From assembly GCF_003024805.1 (NCBI RefSeq), contig NZ_PUEC01000020.1, positions 1-64,000 of the forward strand: a stretch of 64,000 nt of DNA, in the 5' to 3' direction. This DNA comes from Duncaniella muris. Its GTDB lineage: Bacteria; Bacteroidota; Bacteroidia; Bacteroidales; Muribaculaceae. Made by a program: the position numbers and the translations under genes. Shown here one piece after another: positions 15,335 through 24,050 of the stretch. Under the pieces are notes generated by a model that was not told the DNA's origin, did not search any database, and saw only the letters and a program-made list of their open reading frames with translations. Numbering within the stretch: position 1 is the first letter of the stretch; each line of letters starts with the position of its first letter.

Positions 15335-16447
15335 TTATTTCAGAGAGATGGCGTTGGATGCCTCGCGCTTTTTCTCACTGACCACGTCGGCGTAAATTTG
15401 AGTAGTTCTTACGCTACGATGGGTTAACATCTTTGATACCACGTATACGTCGATGCCCAACGAGATAAGGAGTGTGGCAAACGAGTGACGAAGACAATGG
15501 AACGACAGTTTTTTCTCGATTCCGGCTGCCTTTACCCATTTCTTGAATGGCTGTTGTGCCATTGAGCGGCGGAAGCCTTTGAAGATAAGTCCTTCACCAC
15601 GCTCCCCACAATATTTCAGAGCCTCTTCACTTACCGGTAATGTCGCTTCTGTCTCGGTTTTCTCGGTACATAGGCGTATGCAGTGGCCACCGTCCGGGCT
15701 TCGCTCAATATTATCCCATCGGAGCTGCAATAGGTCGCTAAGTCGTAGTCCGGTAAACAGCCCGAACATAGATGCTTGTTTGAGGATAGGCACCTCACAC
15801 TCGGTAGCATCAAGGATTTTCATCTCGTCGAGCGTCAGATACTCCTTCTTTACCTCCTGCCATTTGATGCCTTCAAGAAAGTCGTTGACGTTCTCGGTGA
15901 TATATTTTTCCTTATATGCCATTTTTAGCAGACAGCGGAATGTTGACCAATAGCCTGACGCAGAGTTGTTGGATAATGGCATCTTTTTGTCAGGGTGGCG
16001 CAGACTATGTGCATAGAGAAGATACTCCCGGAATTCTTCGCACAGTTCCGTAGTAATATCGCCGAATGTGCATCGGCCACCGCAGAATTTTTTGAAATGG
16101 AGATAGACGCTCATCCATTTGTCATACTTGCTTTTCGCCTTCTTCTCGAAGTAGGCAAGAAAGTCCATCTTCTGTTTAGTCTTGTCAAGGAATCCGAACT
16201 GTTCGTTTATGAGGCTCTGATAACGGATGCAACGGATGGCCTCGGCTTTCTCCTCCATTTCCTGATTGAAACGGCGTTGTATCTCGTTGGCTGGTTCGGC
16301 AAAGATGACTATGCCGAGAGTTTCGCGGCGGGTCATCTTGTTTGTGTGGGGATTGCGTATCGCGGGATAATAATCTAGATAGAGCGATACCTTACCTCCG
16401 GCATACGGGCGACGACGGAGGAACACTTTGGTGCAGGTGTTTGTCAT
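15335..16447 (-). CDS. int: Tyrosine integrase of element B
   Basis: 370 residues. An arm-DNA-binding N-terminal domain (VFLRRRPYAGGKVSLYLDYYP), a SAM-like core-binding domain (about 110-210) and a catalytic domain with Arg in FTGLRLSDLLQLRWDN, HCLRHSFATLL, LTHRSVRTTQIYADV including the nucleophile Tyr. I chose ATG 16447 because similarity to the element A integrase starts there. Lies next to the four-HTH gene and about 1.2 kb from att at 17725. Likely catalyses integration into the mnmE 3' end. About 60% similar by eye to the element A integrase at 48186. Confidence 0.9.
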   Translation of the reverse strand: MTNTCTKVFLRRRPYAGGKVSLYLDYYPAIRNPHTNKMTRRETLGIVIFAEPANEIQRRFNQEMEEKAEAIRCIRYQSLINEQFGFLDKTKQKMDFLAYFEKKAKSKYDKWMSVYLHFKKFCGGRCTFGDITTELCEEFREYLLYAHSLRHPDKKMPLSNNSASGYWSTFRCLLKMAYKEKYITENVNDFLEGIKWQEVKKEYLTLDEMKILDATECEVPILKQASMFGLFTGLRLSDLLQLRWDNIERSPDGGHCIRLCTEKTETEATLPVSEEALKYCGERGEGLIFKGFRRSMAQQPFKKWVKAAGIEKKLSFHCLRHSFATLLISLGIDVYVVSKMLTHRSVRTTQIYADVVSEKKREASNAISLK

Positions 16448-16482
16448 TGCTTTATGGGGTTTGAGGGTTTGAAAATCAGATA

Positions 16483-16575
16483 CAAAAGTAGCGGGAGAAG
16501 CATGAGAGAACAATGAGTTCTCCAGCAGTCCCAAGGCTTCTCCAAAGTCTCTCTGGAGATTAAATCTCCGGAGAA
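16483..16575 (-). promoter_or_regulatory. Integrase promoter with operators shared with 13471 region
   Basis: Minus-strand -7 box TACTTTTG at 16490-16483. Upstream come ggagaa (16494) and gagaacaatgag (16505-16516), at the same distances from the -7 box as in the promoter at 13471. Further upstream are ttctcca, tctccaaag and the hairpin ctctggagat / atctccggag (16551-16560, 16564-16573). The end of the four-HTH gene overlaps this region. Confidence 0.6.
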
Positions 16576-17459
16576 CCGAGGAGAGAATCAAGTTCCGAGC
16601 AGAGTATGAGAGTGTATTTTCCTTTCTTCACACGAGTGATGTTGTGGTATTTCAGATAGTGGTGGAGTTGGTCGCGTGTCAGCCCATACTTCTCCATTGC
16701 CTCTGGATAGGTGTAATATTCCGGCTCCTTTGGCGCGGTCGTACCCTTCGCCAAATCGAAGTGATACTTTGAATACATCACATAGTTGCCATGCTTTTTT
16801 TTCGGGATTCCCTCCTTTGATACGAGAGTATAGATTGCCGATAGCGTCATTCCATAGGCGGCTTGAATATCAGCCGCGGTGTACCACTCGTTGATTTCCT
16901 CTTTCGGCTGCTGATTGGCAAAGTAGCGGTCAACATGGCTTCGGCTCCAAAGAGTCTTTCCTCGGCTCTGAGTCTTCGGCCAGCCCTCACGTTCCGCAAT
17001 CTTATACATCCCGGAGTTTGACACGCCATATTTCTCCTGAACCTCTTTCGAGGTGTAGAACTCGGTGATTGGTTCTCGTGCCGGCTTCTCTCGTTTGAGA
17101 TACTTATGACCATTCTCAAATAATTGGTCAATGTCCTGCCGACGTACCAGTGTCTTTCCTTTGAACTGCACAGTTGCTATAGCGTTGTCGGCAAAGTATC
17201 GGTATACAGTAGCCCGGCTGACTCCAAGCAATCGGCATACCTGAGAGGGGGAAAGGAACTCAAGTTTCTCAATTTCTATCTTACCTTCAATCTGGGTTGA
17301 GTATTCCGCCTTGAACTCGCTGAGTTTCGCTTGCCGTTTTCTCTCCTTATAGGCGAGCCCGGAACATCTGTGGCTACAGTATTCCGTGGTAGTCTTTCGT
17401 GCGACAAATTCTTTGCCACACCACTTACATTTTTTGATGATTTCAATATTACTGCTCAT
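16560..17459 (-). CDS. Zinc-finger protein with four tandem HTH modules (element B)
   Basis: 299 residues. An N-terminal CX2C...CX3C zinc ribbon (CKWCGKEFVARKTTTEYCSHRC) is followed by four modules of about 50-60 residues, each an excisionase/MerR-like winged HTH: SPSQVCRLLGVSRATVYRYF (about 70), TSKEVQEKYGVSNSGMYKIA (130), TAADIQAAYGMTLSAIYTLV (190), TYPEAMEKYGLTRDQLHHYL (250). Sits between integrase and att; element A has the same gene in the same place. Immediately upstream are four 10-bp direct repeats (17506-17545). A DNA-binding directionality factor or autoregulator bound to these repeats is inferred. Confidence 0.8.
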   Translation of the reverse strand: MSSNIEIIKKCKWCGKEFVARKTTTEYCSHRCSGLAYKERKRQAKLSEFKAEYSTQIEGKIEIEKLEFLSPSQVCRLLGVSRATVYRYFADNAIATVQFKGKTLVRRQDIDQLFENGHKYLKREKPAREPITEFYTSKEVQEKYGVSNSGMYKIAEREGWPKTQSRGKTLWSRSHVDRYFANQQPKEEINEWYTAADIQAAYGMTLSAIYTLVSKEGIPKKKHGNYVMYSKYHFDLAKGTTAPKEPEYYTYPEAMEKYGLTRDQLHHYLKYHNITRVKKGKYTLILCSELDSLLGSPEI

Positions 17460-17505
17460 ATTCGCTTTTATTGGTGGTTATTTCGCCAGTTATTTCGCCG
17501 AAAGT

Positions 17506-17545
17506 GTCTCATCGCGTCTCACAGCGTCTCATGGTGTCTCAAAAG
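17506..17545. repeat. Four 10-bp direct repeats (GTCTCA-N4)
   Basis: gtctca occurs at 17506, 17516, 17526 and 17536, exactly one helical turn apart, 47 bp upstream of the four-HTH gene. The equivalent spot in element A has four 10-bp repeats of a different sequence. Two copies of ttatttcgcc lie just downstream (17478-17500). Confidence 0.8.
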
Positions 17546-17656
17546 TCCACGACCTTGCGACACGATGTGACGGGATTGACCGACTTGCTACAAATCGGGT
17601 ACAAAAACACAGGTAAAAAGGGGTGAAAAGCGGTTATATTGCGGTATGAAGACGAA

Positions 17657-17684
17657 AAAAGCCGCCCGATAACGAGCGACTTTT
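17657..17684. terminator. Terminator-like hairpin near element B right end
   Basis: aaaa-gccgcccg-ataa-cgagcgac-tttt forms a stem with A/T flanks on both sides. A hairpin in the same place relative to att is present in element A (50412-50446). It would shield the element from transcription coming through mnmE, or did so before element A inserted. Confidence 0.5.
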
Positions 17685-17724
17685 CAATATTTTACACCAA
17701 ATGGCACCAGTTGTCACCAATAGG

Positions 17725-17743
17725 CTACTTTCCGATGCAGAAG
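17725..17743 (-). other. Attachment site: duplicated 3' end of mnmE (junction of elements A and B)
   Basis: On the minus strand this reads cttctgcatcggaaagtag, encoding FCIGK and a TAG stop, the same residues as the true mnmE C-terminus at 50521-50539 (TAA stop). The two differ at two third-codon/stop positions. A direct repeat of a gene's 3' end at both borders of an integrase-bearing segment is the classic mark of site-specific integration. 17744-18123 carries no gene; it contains gtacaa-type motifs (17785, 17957) and the inverted repeat at 18032. Confidence 0.85.
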
Positions 17744-18031
17744 CGGTTAATTTATTGATACACAGATGGATACAAACCTAATCCGTACAAGTGACGTGAA
17801 TTTTCTACGTTTGTAAGTGGTTAACCGTCTGCTATTTAATTCCTTACAAGCCGCATTTGCCAAACCGACAACAGTGACTCAACGCAAAGGTAACTATAAT
17901 ATCCCGATTATCAAAGGAATATAGCATCTTTAACTTTTGGCGGCATACAGATGCGCGTACAAATCCACTGATTTTTACTCTGTCGATATGTGTCTGCCGC
18001 AGTCTTATCCATAGAAGAGTTTTATCCTGTT

Positions 18032-18119
18032 TATCGGCTCAAATTTTAAGCTATATCCATGAAAAATGGTTTCAGATTGAGCCGATTTCCCCAATGTTTT
18101 AGCCGGATTTGAGCCGATA
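18032..18119. repeat. Inverted repeat between hipA and left end of element A
   Basis: tatcggctcaaat (18032-18044) and its exact complement atttgagccgata (18107-18119) are 62 bp apart; a third copy attgagccgat lies at 18076. The repeat ends 4 bp before the hipA stop codon. It could be an integrase arm site, given its place near att, or a transcript-ending structure. Confidence 0.5.
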
Positions 18120-18123
18120 GGCT

Positions 18124-19620
18124 CTATTTCGGAGGGAACAGGATTTCAGCCAATCGGATTTTCTCATCGGCTGGAAGATTATAAATGTCCTGTTTTGTCA
18201 GGTCGGTATAGAGGTCCATATTGGGTCTGACGAATCGTCGATGACGCTGTCCGTCAATTATCACAACTACTTCATAATGCCCTTTGGAATTGACTGATAC
18301 CGAAAAATCAGTGATAGTTCTTCCGTGCATATCGCACAAGGATTTTTCGATACCATCGTCTTTGGAGATATAACCGAAAGCGATAAGATTGTCGTTCAGT
18401 GTCTTTTGGATTATACCACGCCATGGTTGAGTGATATGGCACCGCTCGGCGTATTCGCCGAATTTTGAAATTACCTCTGCTACACGGTTTATGATTGCGT
18501 TGGCATTCTTTATATCATGCTGTTTTGCAAAATCGAGTAGGTCTGTCTTGGAAATCTCACTTATTTCTCCTCCAATACTCAATCTACGCTCGATATTGGG
18601 GCCTGTGCCTTTTGTGTTGAATATAAATGTCGTATCGTATGACGGTGACATCCGCCATTTCCCATCCTCTTCAAGTAGGAATGAGAAGTTTTTGTTATGG
18701 TCATCAGTATTGTTGGCCATGACATTAAAAACCATCCGTGCGAAGAGCTGCTCAATCTCAGACTCGGAGATTGACAGTTCGCGACAGGTCGCAACGAGGT
18801 CTTCATAGCTTCGTGCCTCGGGGTTTATGGCAGCCAAAGTCTGAACATGAACCTTTTGGCCGTTTTTCCTATCGAAACGTTTGGTGAGAAAATGGTTGAT
18901 GCCGTCTATGGGCAATAACCGACATTCCTCCATTTCGATTCCGGCTGCAACTGCCATGTTGTAATATGCAGTTTCAATTTCGGCAATAGGCATGGATTTG
19001 TCACCAAACTTCAAGATATAATATTCATAACCGTCAAGTCCATCTGTCTGACCCGACCGGATTTCTCCGGTCGCTTTGTCAATGGCGATAATCGCCTTCA
19101 TCTGGCGACCTCCGGCTGACGTACCCACGGCAAGCAATGCCTGCAGCGTCAGTTCCTCGTTGGCATTCAGTACAATGTCGTCTCGGTCTTCAAGAATTTT
19201 GAGAGAAATATCGTATAGCGATTTGATGTCGATTGTGCGAGTATGGGTAAGGTCTGCAGCGTAAGGCTCATATTCCAAAGCTCCCATACCTCGTGTGCCA
19301 ATGAACATCAGTTTATACAGTGGCGTAACTTTATTGCGTGGTATTTTATTGTCCTTTGCCCATTTGTCAAATAGAGTGTTACCCCAGGAATCCGGCAACG
19401 AATCAGCTATAAACGGAGGAAGCCCCTGGTAGATAGGCCGATCATCCCCATATATAGGCAAAAGAAAGTTCCGGTTCTTCGCAGGAGAAATTAGCGGAGC
19501 AATGTCAGGAATCCTGTCTTTCAGCTTAGGGTTATATGTAAAATATGTACGTCTCGTGGCTGAGTCCCACACGAGCCGTCCGATTTCCTGTCCCCATAGA
19601 TTGACTTTCAAGTATTTCAT
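18124..19620 (-). CDS. hipA: HipA-family Ser/Thr kinase toxin (module 1)
   Basis: 498 residues. HipA kinases arrest growth by phosphorylating translation factors such as glutamyl-tRNA synthetase, and are held in check by HipB. Seen: HipA N-terminal domain (LKVNLWGQEIGRLVW), the glycine-rich phosphate loop GTSAGGRQMKAI near 165, the catalytic and metal-binding NNTDDHNKNFSF near 300 and SPSYDTTF near 325. The last 75 residues (from about 420) are an extra domain not present in the other two HipA proteins here. Follows hipB by 8 bp. Confidence 0.88.
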   Translation of the reverse strand: MKYLKVNLWGQEIGRLVWDSATRRTYFTYNPKLKDRIPDIAPLISPAKNRNFLLPIYGDDRPIYQGLPPFIADSLPDSWGNTLFDKWAKDNKIPRNKVTPLYKLMFIGTRGMGALEYEPYAADLTHTRTIDIKSLYDISLKILEDRDDIVLNANEELTLQALLAVGTSAGGRQMKAIIAIDKATGEIRSGQTDGLDGYEYYILKFGDKSMPIAEIETAYYNMAVAAGIEMEECRLLPIDGINHFLTKRFDRKNGQKVHVQTLAAINPEARSYEDLVATCRELSISESEIEQLFARMVFNVMANNTDDHNKNFSFLLEEDGKWRMSPSYDTTFIFNTKGTGPNIERRLSIGGEISEISKTDLLDFAKQHDIKNANAIINRVAEVISKFGEYAERCHITQPWRGIIQKTLNDNLIAFGYISKDDGIEKSLCDMHGRTITDFSVSVNSKGHYEVVVIIDGQRHRRFVRPNMDLYTDLTKQDIYNLPADEKIRLAEILFPPK

Positions 19621-19628
19621 GCCCGTAA

Positions 19629-19949
19629 TTATTTTTTCGCGGAATGGCGAACACGTTGTGCCTTTTTCTCATTGTCGTTATACATATAAGGTGATTCGGG
19701 CAATTCTGGCAGCAGTGTATCCCAGTTCTCTCCAAGACCAATTGTCTTTAATAGTCTCAGAAGAGTACTGAACGAAATGTCAGTCATATTGCCGGACTCA
19801 AATCTATAGAGTGTGGTCATGCCGATAGATGCCGCTTCGGAAACCTCCTTACGGGTCATGCGCAACCGCAACCTGTAATCACGAAACCTCATGCCGAGAT
19901 TCCTGATTACATCAGGCGTAGCCAATGATTTGTTCGTAAATGTCACCAT
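19629..19949 (-). CDS. hipB: HipB-type XRE antitoxin/repressor (module 1)
   Basis: 106 residues with an XRE-type HTH: MRFRDYRLRLRMTRKEVSE, then IGMTTLYRFESGNMTDISFSTLLRLLKTIG. Lies directly upstream of hipA as in most hipBA operons, and would neutralise HipA and repress the operon. The promoter has TAACTTTG at 20009-20002 with TTTG 20 bp further upstream (20033-20030), and a 12-bp perfect palindrome ctaatatattag at 19964-19975 between promoter and start, the likely HipB operator. Confidence 0.85.
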   Translation of the reverse strand: MVTFTNKSLATPDVIRNLGMRFRDYRLRLRMTRKEVSEAASIGMTTLYRFESGNMTDISFSTLLRLLKTIGLGENWDTLLPELPESPYMYNDNEKKAQRVRHSAKK

Positions 19950-19963
19950 AATGATATTTATAC

Positions 19964-20033
19964 CTAATATATTAGTATAACACTCCGCAGAATGATATTT
20001 ACAAAGTTAGGCATAAAATCCCATACGACCAAA
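19964..20033 (-). promoter_or_regulatory. hipBA module 1 promoter and palindromic operator
   Basis: Minus-strand TTTG (20033-20030), 20 bp, TAACTTTG (20009-20002), then the palindrome ctaatatattag (19964-19975) overlapping the 5' leader. Confidence 0.7.
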
Positions 20034-20148
20034 TTTATTGCGCTTTATTGCGGATTTCCGGATTGATGGAGAGTGGTAAAATTGGTATATTTAAAGTTCA
20101 TCCTAATGCACTGACGATGTGATTTGAACCGATGTATATCATTACAGG

Positions 20149-21402
20149 CTATTCAATCCATTTATCAAATCGGGGTGCAAACATGTCTATGTCGCGCTGT
20201 GGTAGTCCTAGTCTGCTGGCTTCTGTGCGCCACGATTTCATGGCAGATTTTACTTTGTTGATAATACACTTGGCTTTGTCAGCTGAAAGCATATATTCTC
20301 CAGCGGATGCCAATAGGATAGTGAGGTCGGATTCGCTTGTGGAGCGGTTAATCAGCAGGCTTTGATTATTGGCGAGGGTCGGGTTGATGTCGTATGCCGG
20401 GGAAAGTTCCCAGCCTTTGCGTGTCAGGAGAAATCCGTGATTGCGGAAATGGTCGTCGGAGTTACCAACAATGATGTAGAATGCCACACGACGATATAGT
20501 TCCTCTAAGTTTCGCTCTACATTGCTGCCGTGCTGAACTATGAAATCGACAATGTCAGTGTAGCCATATCCGGTTGAAGCGTTGTCGCCGTCGGTCAATC
20601 CGAGCAATGTCAATGCGGAAGCGAAATGCATTCGTCTGCCGTCGCTGTTTCTATCGAAACGCTTTGAGAGAAGGGTGTGGTAATCTTCGCCGTTGATTGT
20701 TCGTGTCTCGGCAACATTCAGTCCGGCTTTGCGCCCCATTATATGGCAGAAATGCTCCCATTGGGCGACGTCATAATCATCCTTGCGCGATGGAAATTTC
20801 GCGACTGTCAGACTGCCATCCTCATCAATGACAGAAGCCTTCGGTCTGGCACCACCGAGGGACGTTCCAGGATGCAACAGTTGCGCCAGCCATTTCTTTG
20901 ACGGCAATAGATGTTTCTCCTCGCTAAGTTCAATTTCATGTGCTGCCCGCATCAATTCCCTGACATTCGCCAATGGCGGCACACGGAGACTTTCCTCACA
21001 GTTGATGAACTTTCCCCCGGGCGTTTCGGCAAATCGGAAACCACCCATGCGTGAAGCATCATCAATTCCCATCAGATAATCAAAAGAAGTCAATCTGCGC
21101 ACGGCTCTCTTTTCATCGGCGGCTGCAATCTGCTCCCGACGGTTCAGCAATGTGCGTCCCCATCGGTCGGGTAGAGCATCCGAGAAACAAGCGAAAATAT
21201 CGCGCTCCGGTCGGGTGTATTGGATGCCGGTATAATTCTGCAAATCCTCACTGAGAAAAACATCGCCATATTTGGCAAGCCACTCTTTATCATACGAAAA
21301 GCCGTATGTCTCGCTGCCGCGCACCGAGTCGCAGGAAAGCTCGCCGATCAGTTGGGGCGTATCAAGCCAATCAAAGTCGGCATAAATACATAATTTCTTC
21401 AT
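20149..21402 (-). CDS. hipA: HipA-family kinase toxin (module 2)
   Basis: 417 residues, of a HipA subfamily distinct from the other two in the window. Seen: SDALPDRWGRTLLNRRE near 75, the glycine-rich PGTSLGGARPKASV near 180, VGNSDDHFRNHGFLL near 315 (catalytic Asp and metal site), LSPAYDINP near 335. It starts 3 bp after hipB. The 115 bp between its end and the module 1 promoter hold nothing I can identify. Two hipBA operons therefore stand head to tail on the same strand. Confidence 0.87.
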   Translation of the reverse strand: MKKLCIYADFDWLDTPQLIGELSCDSVRGSETYGFSYDKEWLAKYGDVFLSEDLQNYTGIQYTRPERDIFACFSDALPDRWGRTLLNRREQIAAADEKRAVRRLTSFDYLMGIDDASRMGGFRFAETPGGKFINCEESLRVPPLANVRELMRAAHEIELSEEKHLLPSKKWLAQLLHPGTSLGGARPKASVIDEDGSLTVAKFPSRKDDYDVAQWEHFCHIMGRKAGLNVAETRTINGEDYHTLLSKRFDRNSDGRRMHFASALTLLGLTDGDNASTGYGYTDIVDFIVQHGSNVERNLEELYRRVAFYIIVGNSDDHFRNHGFLLTRKGWELSPAYDINPTLANNQSLLINRSTSESDLTILLASAGEYMLSADKAKCIINKVKSAMKSWRTEASRLGLPQRDIDMFAPRFDKWIE

Positions 21403-21405
21403 GGC

Positions 21406-21726
21406 TTATTCCTTTTTTGATGCTCGTTGGCGATGTTTAAGGCTTAAATCTTGTAGGTTTCTGCCAAGTGTGTCTTCTTTGGCAATCAAAAGAAGATCGT
21501 CATCAAGTTGCAAGGCATAAAGAACACGTGCATAGATGCCGATCGAAACTGTCGGAGAGCCTTTCTCAATGCGATTCACAGTGAGAGGCGAACAAGTCGC
21601 ACGTTCCGCAACCTGCGCAATCGAGAGGTTACGACGCAACCTAGCGAGCTTAATCTGCTCACCCATAAGAGCCATTTTCTGCTCCAGTTTCCGGGGCAAC
21701 TTTGTCCCCATAGTGTTCTTTGCCAT
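21406..21726 (-). CDS. hipB: HipB-type XRE antitoxin/repressor (module 2)
   Basis: 106 residues, XRE HTH at about 24-75 (IKLARLRRNLSIAQVAERATCSPLTVNRIEKG in part), then a basic tail ending RQRASKKE. The first ATG is at 21726. Minus-strand -7 boxes TATCTTTG (21757-21750) and TAACTTTG (21866-21859) give two possible promoters; tatcataagata between the nearer box and the start is a candidate operator. Tail and size fit a HipB partner for the adjacent HipA. Confidence 0.83.
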   Translation of the reverse strand: MAKNTMGTKLPRKLEQKMALMGEQIKLARLRRNLSIAQVAERATCSPLTVNRIEKGSPTVSIGIYARVLYALQLDDDLLLIAKEDTLGRNLQDLSLKHRQRASKKE

Positions 21727-21880
21727 ACTCAATCTATCTTATGATACCGCAAAGATAGTAAAAATATTTATTATATGATATATTGAATGACGAATAATGT
21801 ACCTGTCTTAGTCACTTATCTCTCTAACTATGACTTTAATACCGTGTTACTATGCCGACAAAGTTACTTGAGAACAGGTA

Positions 21881-22924
21881 TTATTTCATGATAACCCACC
21901 TGCCGGTTTTGTCAGACCCTTCTCTCGCAATGTAGCCAAGTTTTTTAAGGTCTCTGGTAGCTCGTTTAGCTGTGGATTCTGAAATATGAAGAGTCTCCAT
22001 TATTTCAGAATGTGTAATCTCCGGATTGTTTAGAATGACCGTATAAACTTTTTGCAAGGATTTCTTTAGTCCTTTTACAGTGTCATTATTTGCGTTTGCG
22101 GTATCATTTACAGTGTCACTTTGGGCATTTACAGTGTCATTTTCTTGATACTGCAAAATTCGGCGGTTGATATTCGCGATATGGTGACGGAGCATAACGT
22201 CCTGTGCGATTGTCGAATCGTCATTCTCACGGCTGTCAACTAATGACTGGATATATTCTCCTTTGTCTTCCTTTCTGACGATGGAAGGAATTAGTCCTAA
22301 CTGACGCTGAATCATATTCATGACCAATCGGGTCGTTCTACCATTACCGTCAACCCACGGATGAATGGTTACCAGCAGGAAGTGTGCTTCAAAACTCAGA
22401 CGATAACATGCCACGATGTTTTCCCTATCCGCAGTGGCAATTTCTTCATTTAGCCAACTACAGAAATCGTCCACGGCGCGTGAAACCTTATTATATGCAA
22501 GATAACTCCTGCCGCCAATACCGGCACTGACATTACATAGGCGAAACTCTCCCTTCGATGAATCGAAATGTCCGGCAATAGTAGAGTATTCGCTTCCGGT
22601 ACGGCGCATAACGAGGGCTGACAGTTGTTGCAATAATTGAGGCGTATATGTAGGATTATCAGTCGCTAACTTGAAAGCATAAAGATAAGCGTCCTTCAGG
22701 TCGACATTCATCATCTGCTCGGTCAGTGATCTTCCTTTTGCGGCAATTCCCTCATCGAAAAGAAGCTGGTTTTCTATTTCGGTGACAGTAGAGCCCTCAA
22801 TCGCCGTGGAGTGGGTCACGATGGAATAGAGGTAGAACTTCTGATAGTCCACCTGCTCCTCGACTCCCGAAGCCCGATAAGCCTTCAGAGTCTTCTCTAT
22901 CTGTTTGTCAAGATTCTGAGCCAT
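21881..22924 (-). CDS. fic: Fic-domain AMP-transferase (with N-terminal inhibitory helix)
   Basis: 347 residues. Fic enzymes transfer AMP or related groups to target proteins. The active-site motif HPWVDGNGRTTR lies near residue 185. An inhibitory-helix motif STAIEGS lies near 36-42, before the Fic core, as in self-inhibited (class II) Fic proteins; its Glu would block ATP. The C-terminus (from about 280) is a winged-HTH (EITHSEIMETLHISESTAKRATRDLKKLG). The first codons overlap the end of the next fic gene upstream by 17 bp, so the two are co-translated. Confidence 0.88.
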   Translation of the reverse strand: MAQNLDKQIEKTLKAYRASGVEEQVDYQKFYLYSIVTHSTAIEGSTVTEIENQLLFDEGIAAKGRSLTEQMMNVDLKDAYLYAFKLATDNPTYTPQLLQQLSALVMRRTGSEYSTIAGHFDSSKGEFRLCNVSAGIGGRSYLAYNKVSRAVDDFCSWLNEEIATADRENIVACYRLSFEAHFLLVTIHPWVDGNGRTTRLVMNMIQRQLGLIPSIVRKEDKGEYIQSLVDSRENDDSTIAQDVMLRHHIANINRRILQYQENDTVNAQSDTVNDTANANNDTVKGLKKSLQKVYTVILNNPEITHSEIMETLHISESTAKRATRDLKKLGYIAREGSDKTGRWVIMK

Positions 22925-24011
22925 AATTTATTACCCATTTGGCGTTATTTTTAGCACCGACGCGGGTCAGCAATCCTTTCTCTTTGAGTGCGCGGATTAT
23001 GCGATCGATTGTGCTTTTGGAGAGACGAGTGTTGGCTGCTATGACTGTAATGGATATGTTTGGATTGTCCTGAATTTGACGTATCACAGCCATCTCTTTC
23101 AGCGAAAGCAGTGCGGATAGTGACGTTTTCAAAACGTCATTTTGAGGTTTAGAGACTTCGTTTTGAGGTTTAGCCCCATCCCAACGGATATGCAACGTGC
23201 GGTTGCGGAGATCAGCGGGGATACCGAAAACTGCGAAATTCATAAATCGCTCCAGCGGCTCGAAAGTGCGGTGAATACCTTTGGGGATATTCTCGTATTG
23301 TGAGCGGACGAGAGCATTGCGGAAGAACCAGGAATGTTTCTCAAAACTCTCGTTATTTACCTCAAAGCCAAAACTTCTTAGATACTTGATAAGGAACACC
23401 GCAGTCGTGCGGGTGTTGCCTTCGCTAAATGCATGAATCTGCCAGATTCCTGAAATGAACCGTACGATATGCCCGATGGCCTCGGAAGAAGAAACAGTAC
23501 TGTAATCAAACTTTTTCTCCTCGCCGAAGTCATAATTAAGAAGTTCCGACAAAGACCCTGCACTACCATAACTGATTGTATCTCCATCAAGAATCCACTG
23601 ATTCTTAGTGATGTTATATGTGCGGAACTGCCCGGCATGAGACAGTACATCTTTGAAAAGAAATCCATGAATACGCGACAGTTCCATCGGAGAGAATGTA
23701 AAAGCCTTCTCTGCCAAAAGAAGATTGATGCGGTCGGCCACTCTGTCAGCCTCAAAAGTACCGTCAGTTTCCGCTTTCTCTCGAACCGACCTCTGGCTAT
23801 AATACTCCTCCAGACGCTTGCCGACCTCCTCGCTAGAAATTCTTCCCTCGATATTGGCTTTAGCCTGTTCAAGCAGAAACTCCGACGGCTTCAACCGGTC
23901 AACATCCTGCAAACCGATAGCCATCGACCAGTTACGCGCACGCTCCTCCACTCCCGGTTCCACGGAAGCAAGGTACTGCTCAAACTCCTTATATCTGTCT
24001 TCGTATGCCAT
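22908..24011 (-). CDS. fic: Fic-domain protein with GNTR active site and C-terminal HTH
   Basis: 367 residues. The Fic motif reads HAFSEGNTRTTA near residue 195, the GNTR variant of HxFx(D/E)GN(G/T)R. An N-terminal helix with AKANIEGRIS near 50-60 is a possible inhibitory element. The C-terminus (from about 300) is a winged-HTH (ISITVIAANTRLSKSTIDRIIRALKEKGLL) similar to that of the next gene. Starts 39 bp after the last of three small paralogous genes and is likely on the same transcript. Targets unknown. Confidence 0.85.
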   Translation of the reverse strand: MAYEDRYKEFEQYLASVEPGVEERARNWSMAIGLQDVDRLKPSEFLLEQAKANIEGRISSEEVGKRLEEYYSQRSVREKAETDGTFEADRVADRINLLLAEKAFTFSPMELSRIHGFLFKDVLSHAGQFRTYNITKNQWILDGDTISYGSAGSLSELLNYDFGEEKKFDYSTVSSSEAIGHIVRFISGIWQIHAFSEGNTRTTAVFLIKYLRSFGFEVNNESFEKHSWFFRNALVRSQYENIPKGIHRTFEPLERFMNFAVFGIPADLRNRTLHIRWDGAKPQNEVSKPQNDVLKTSLSALLSLKEMAVIRQIQDNPNISITVIAANTRLSKSTIDRIIRALKEKGLLTRVGAKNNAKWVINYGSES

Positions 24012-24050
24012 AATCCCAAGACTATTGAATTTTAATAATAGATTGGGAAA

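Noticed and set aside
16448-16591. Longer integrase with 48 extra N-terminal residues
   Set aside because: The extension runs through the promoter and operator region, and similarity to the element A integrase begins at ATG 16447.
17506-17545. Four short repeats read as a CRISPR array
   Set aside because: Units are 6 bp with 4-bp gaps, far below CRISPR repeat and spacer lengths, and no cas genes are near.
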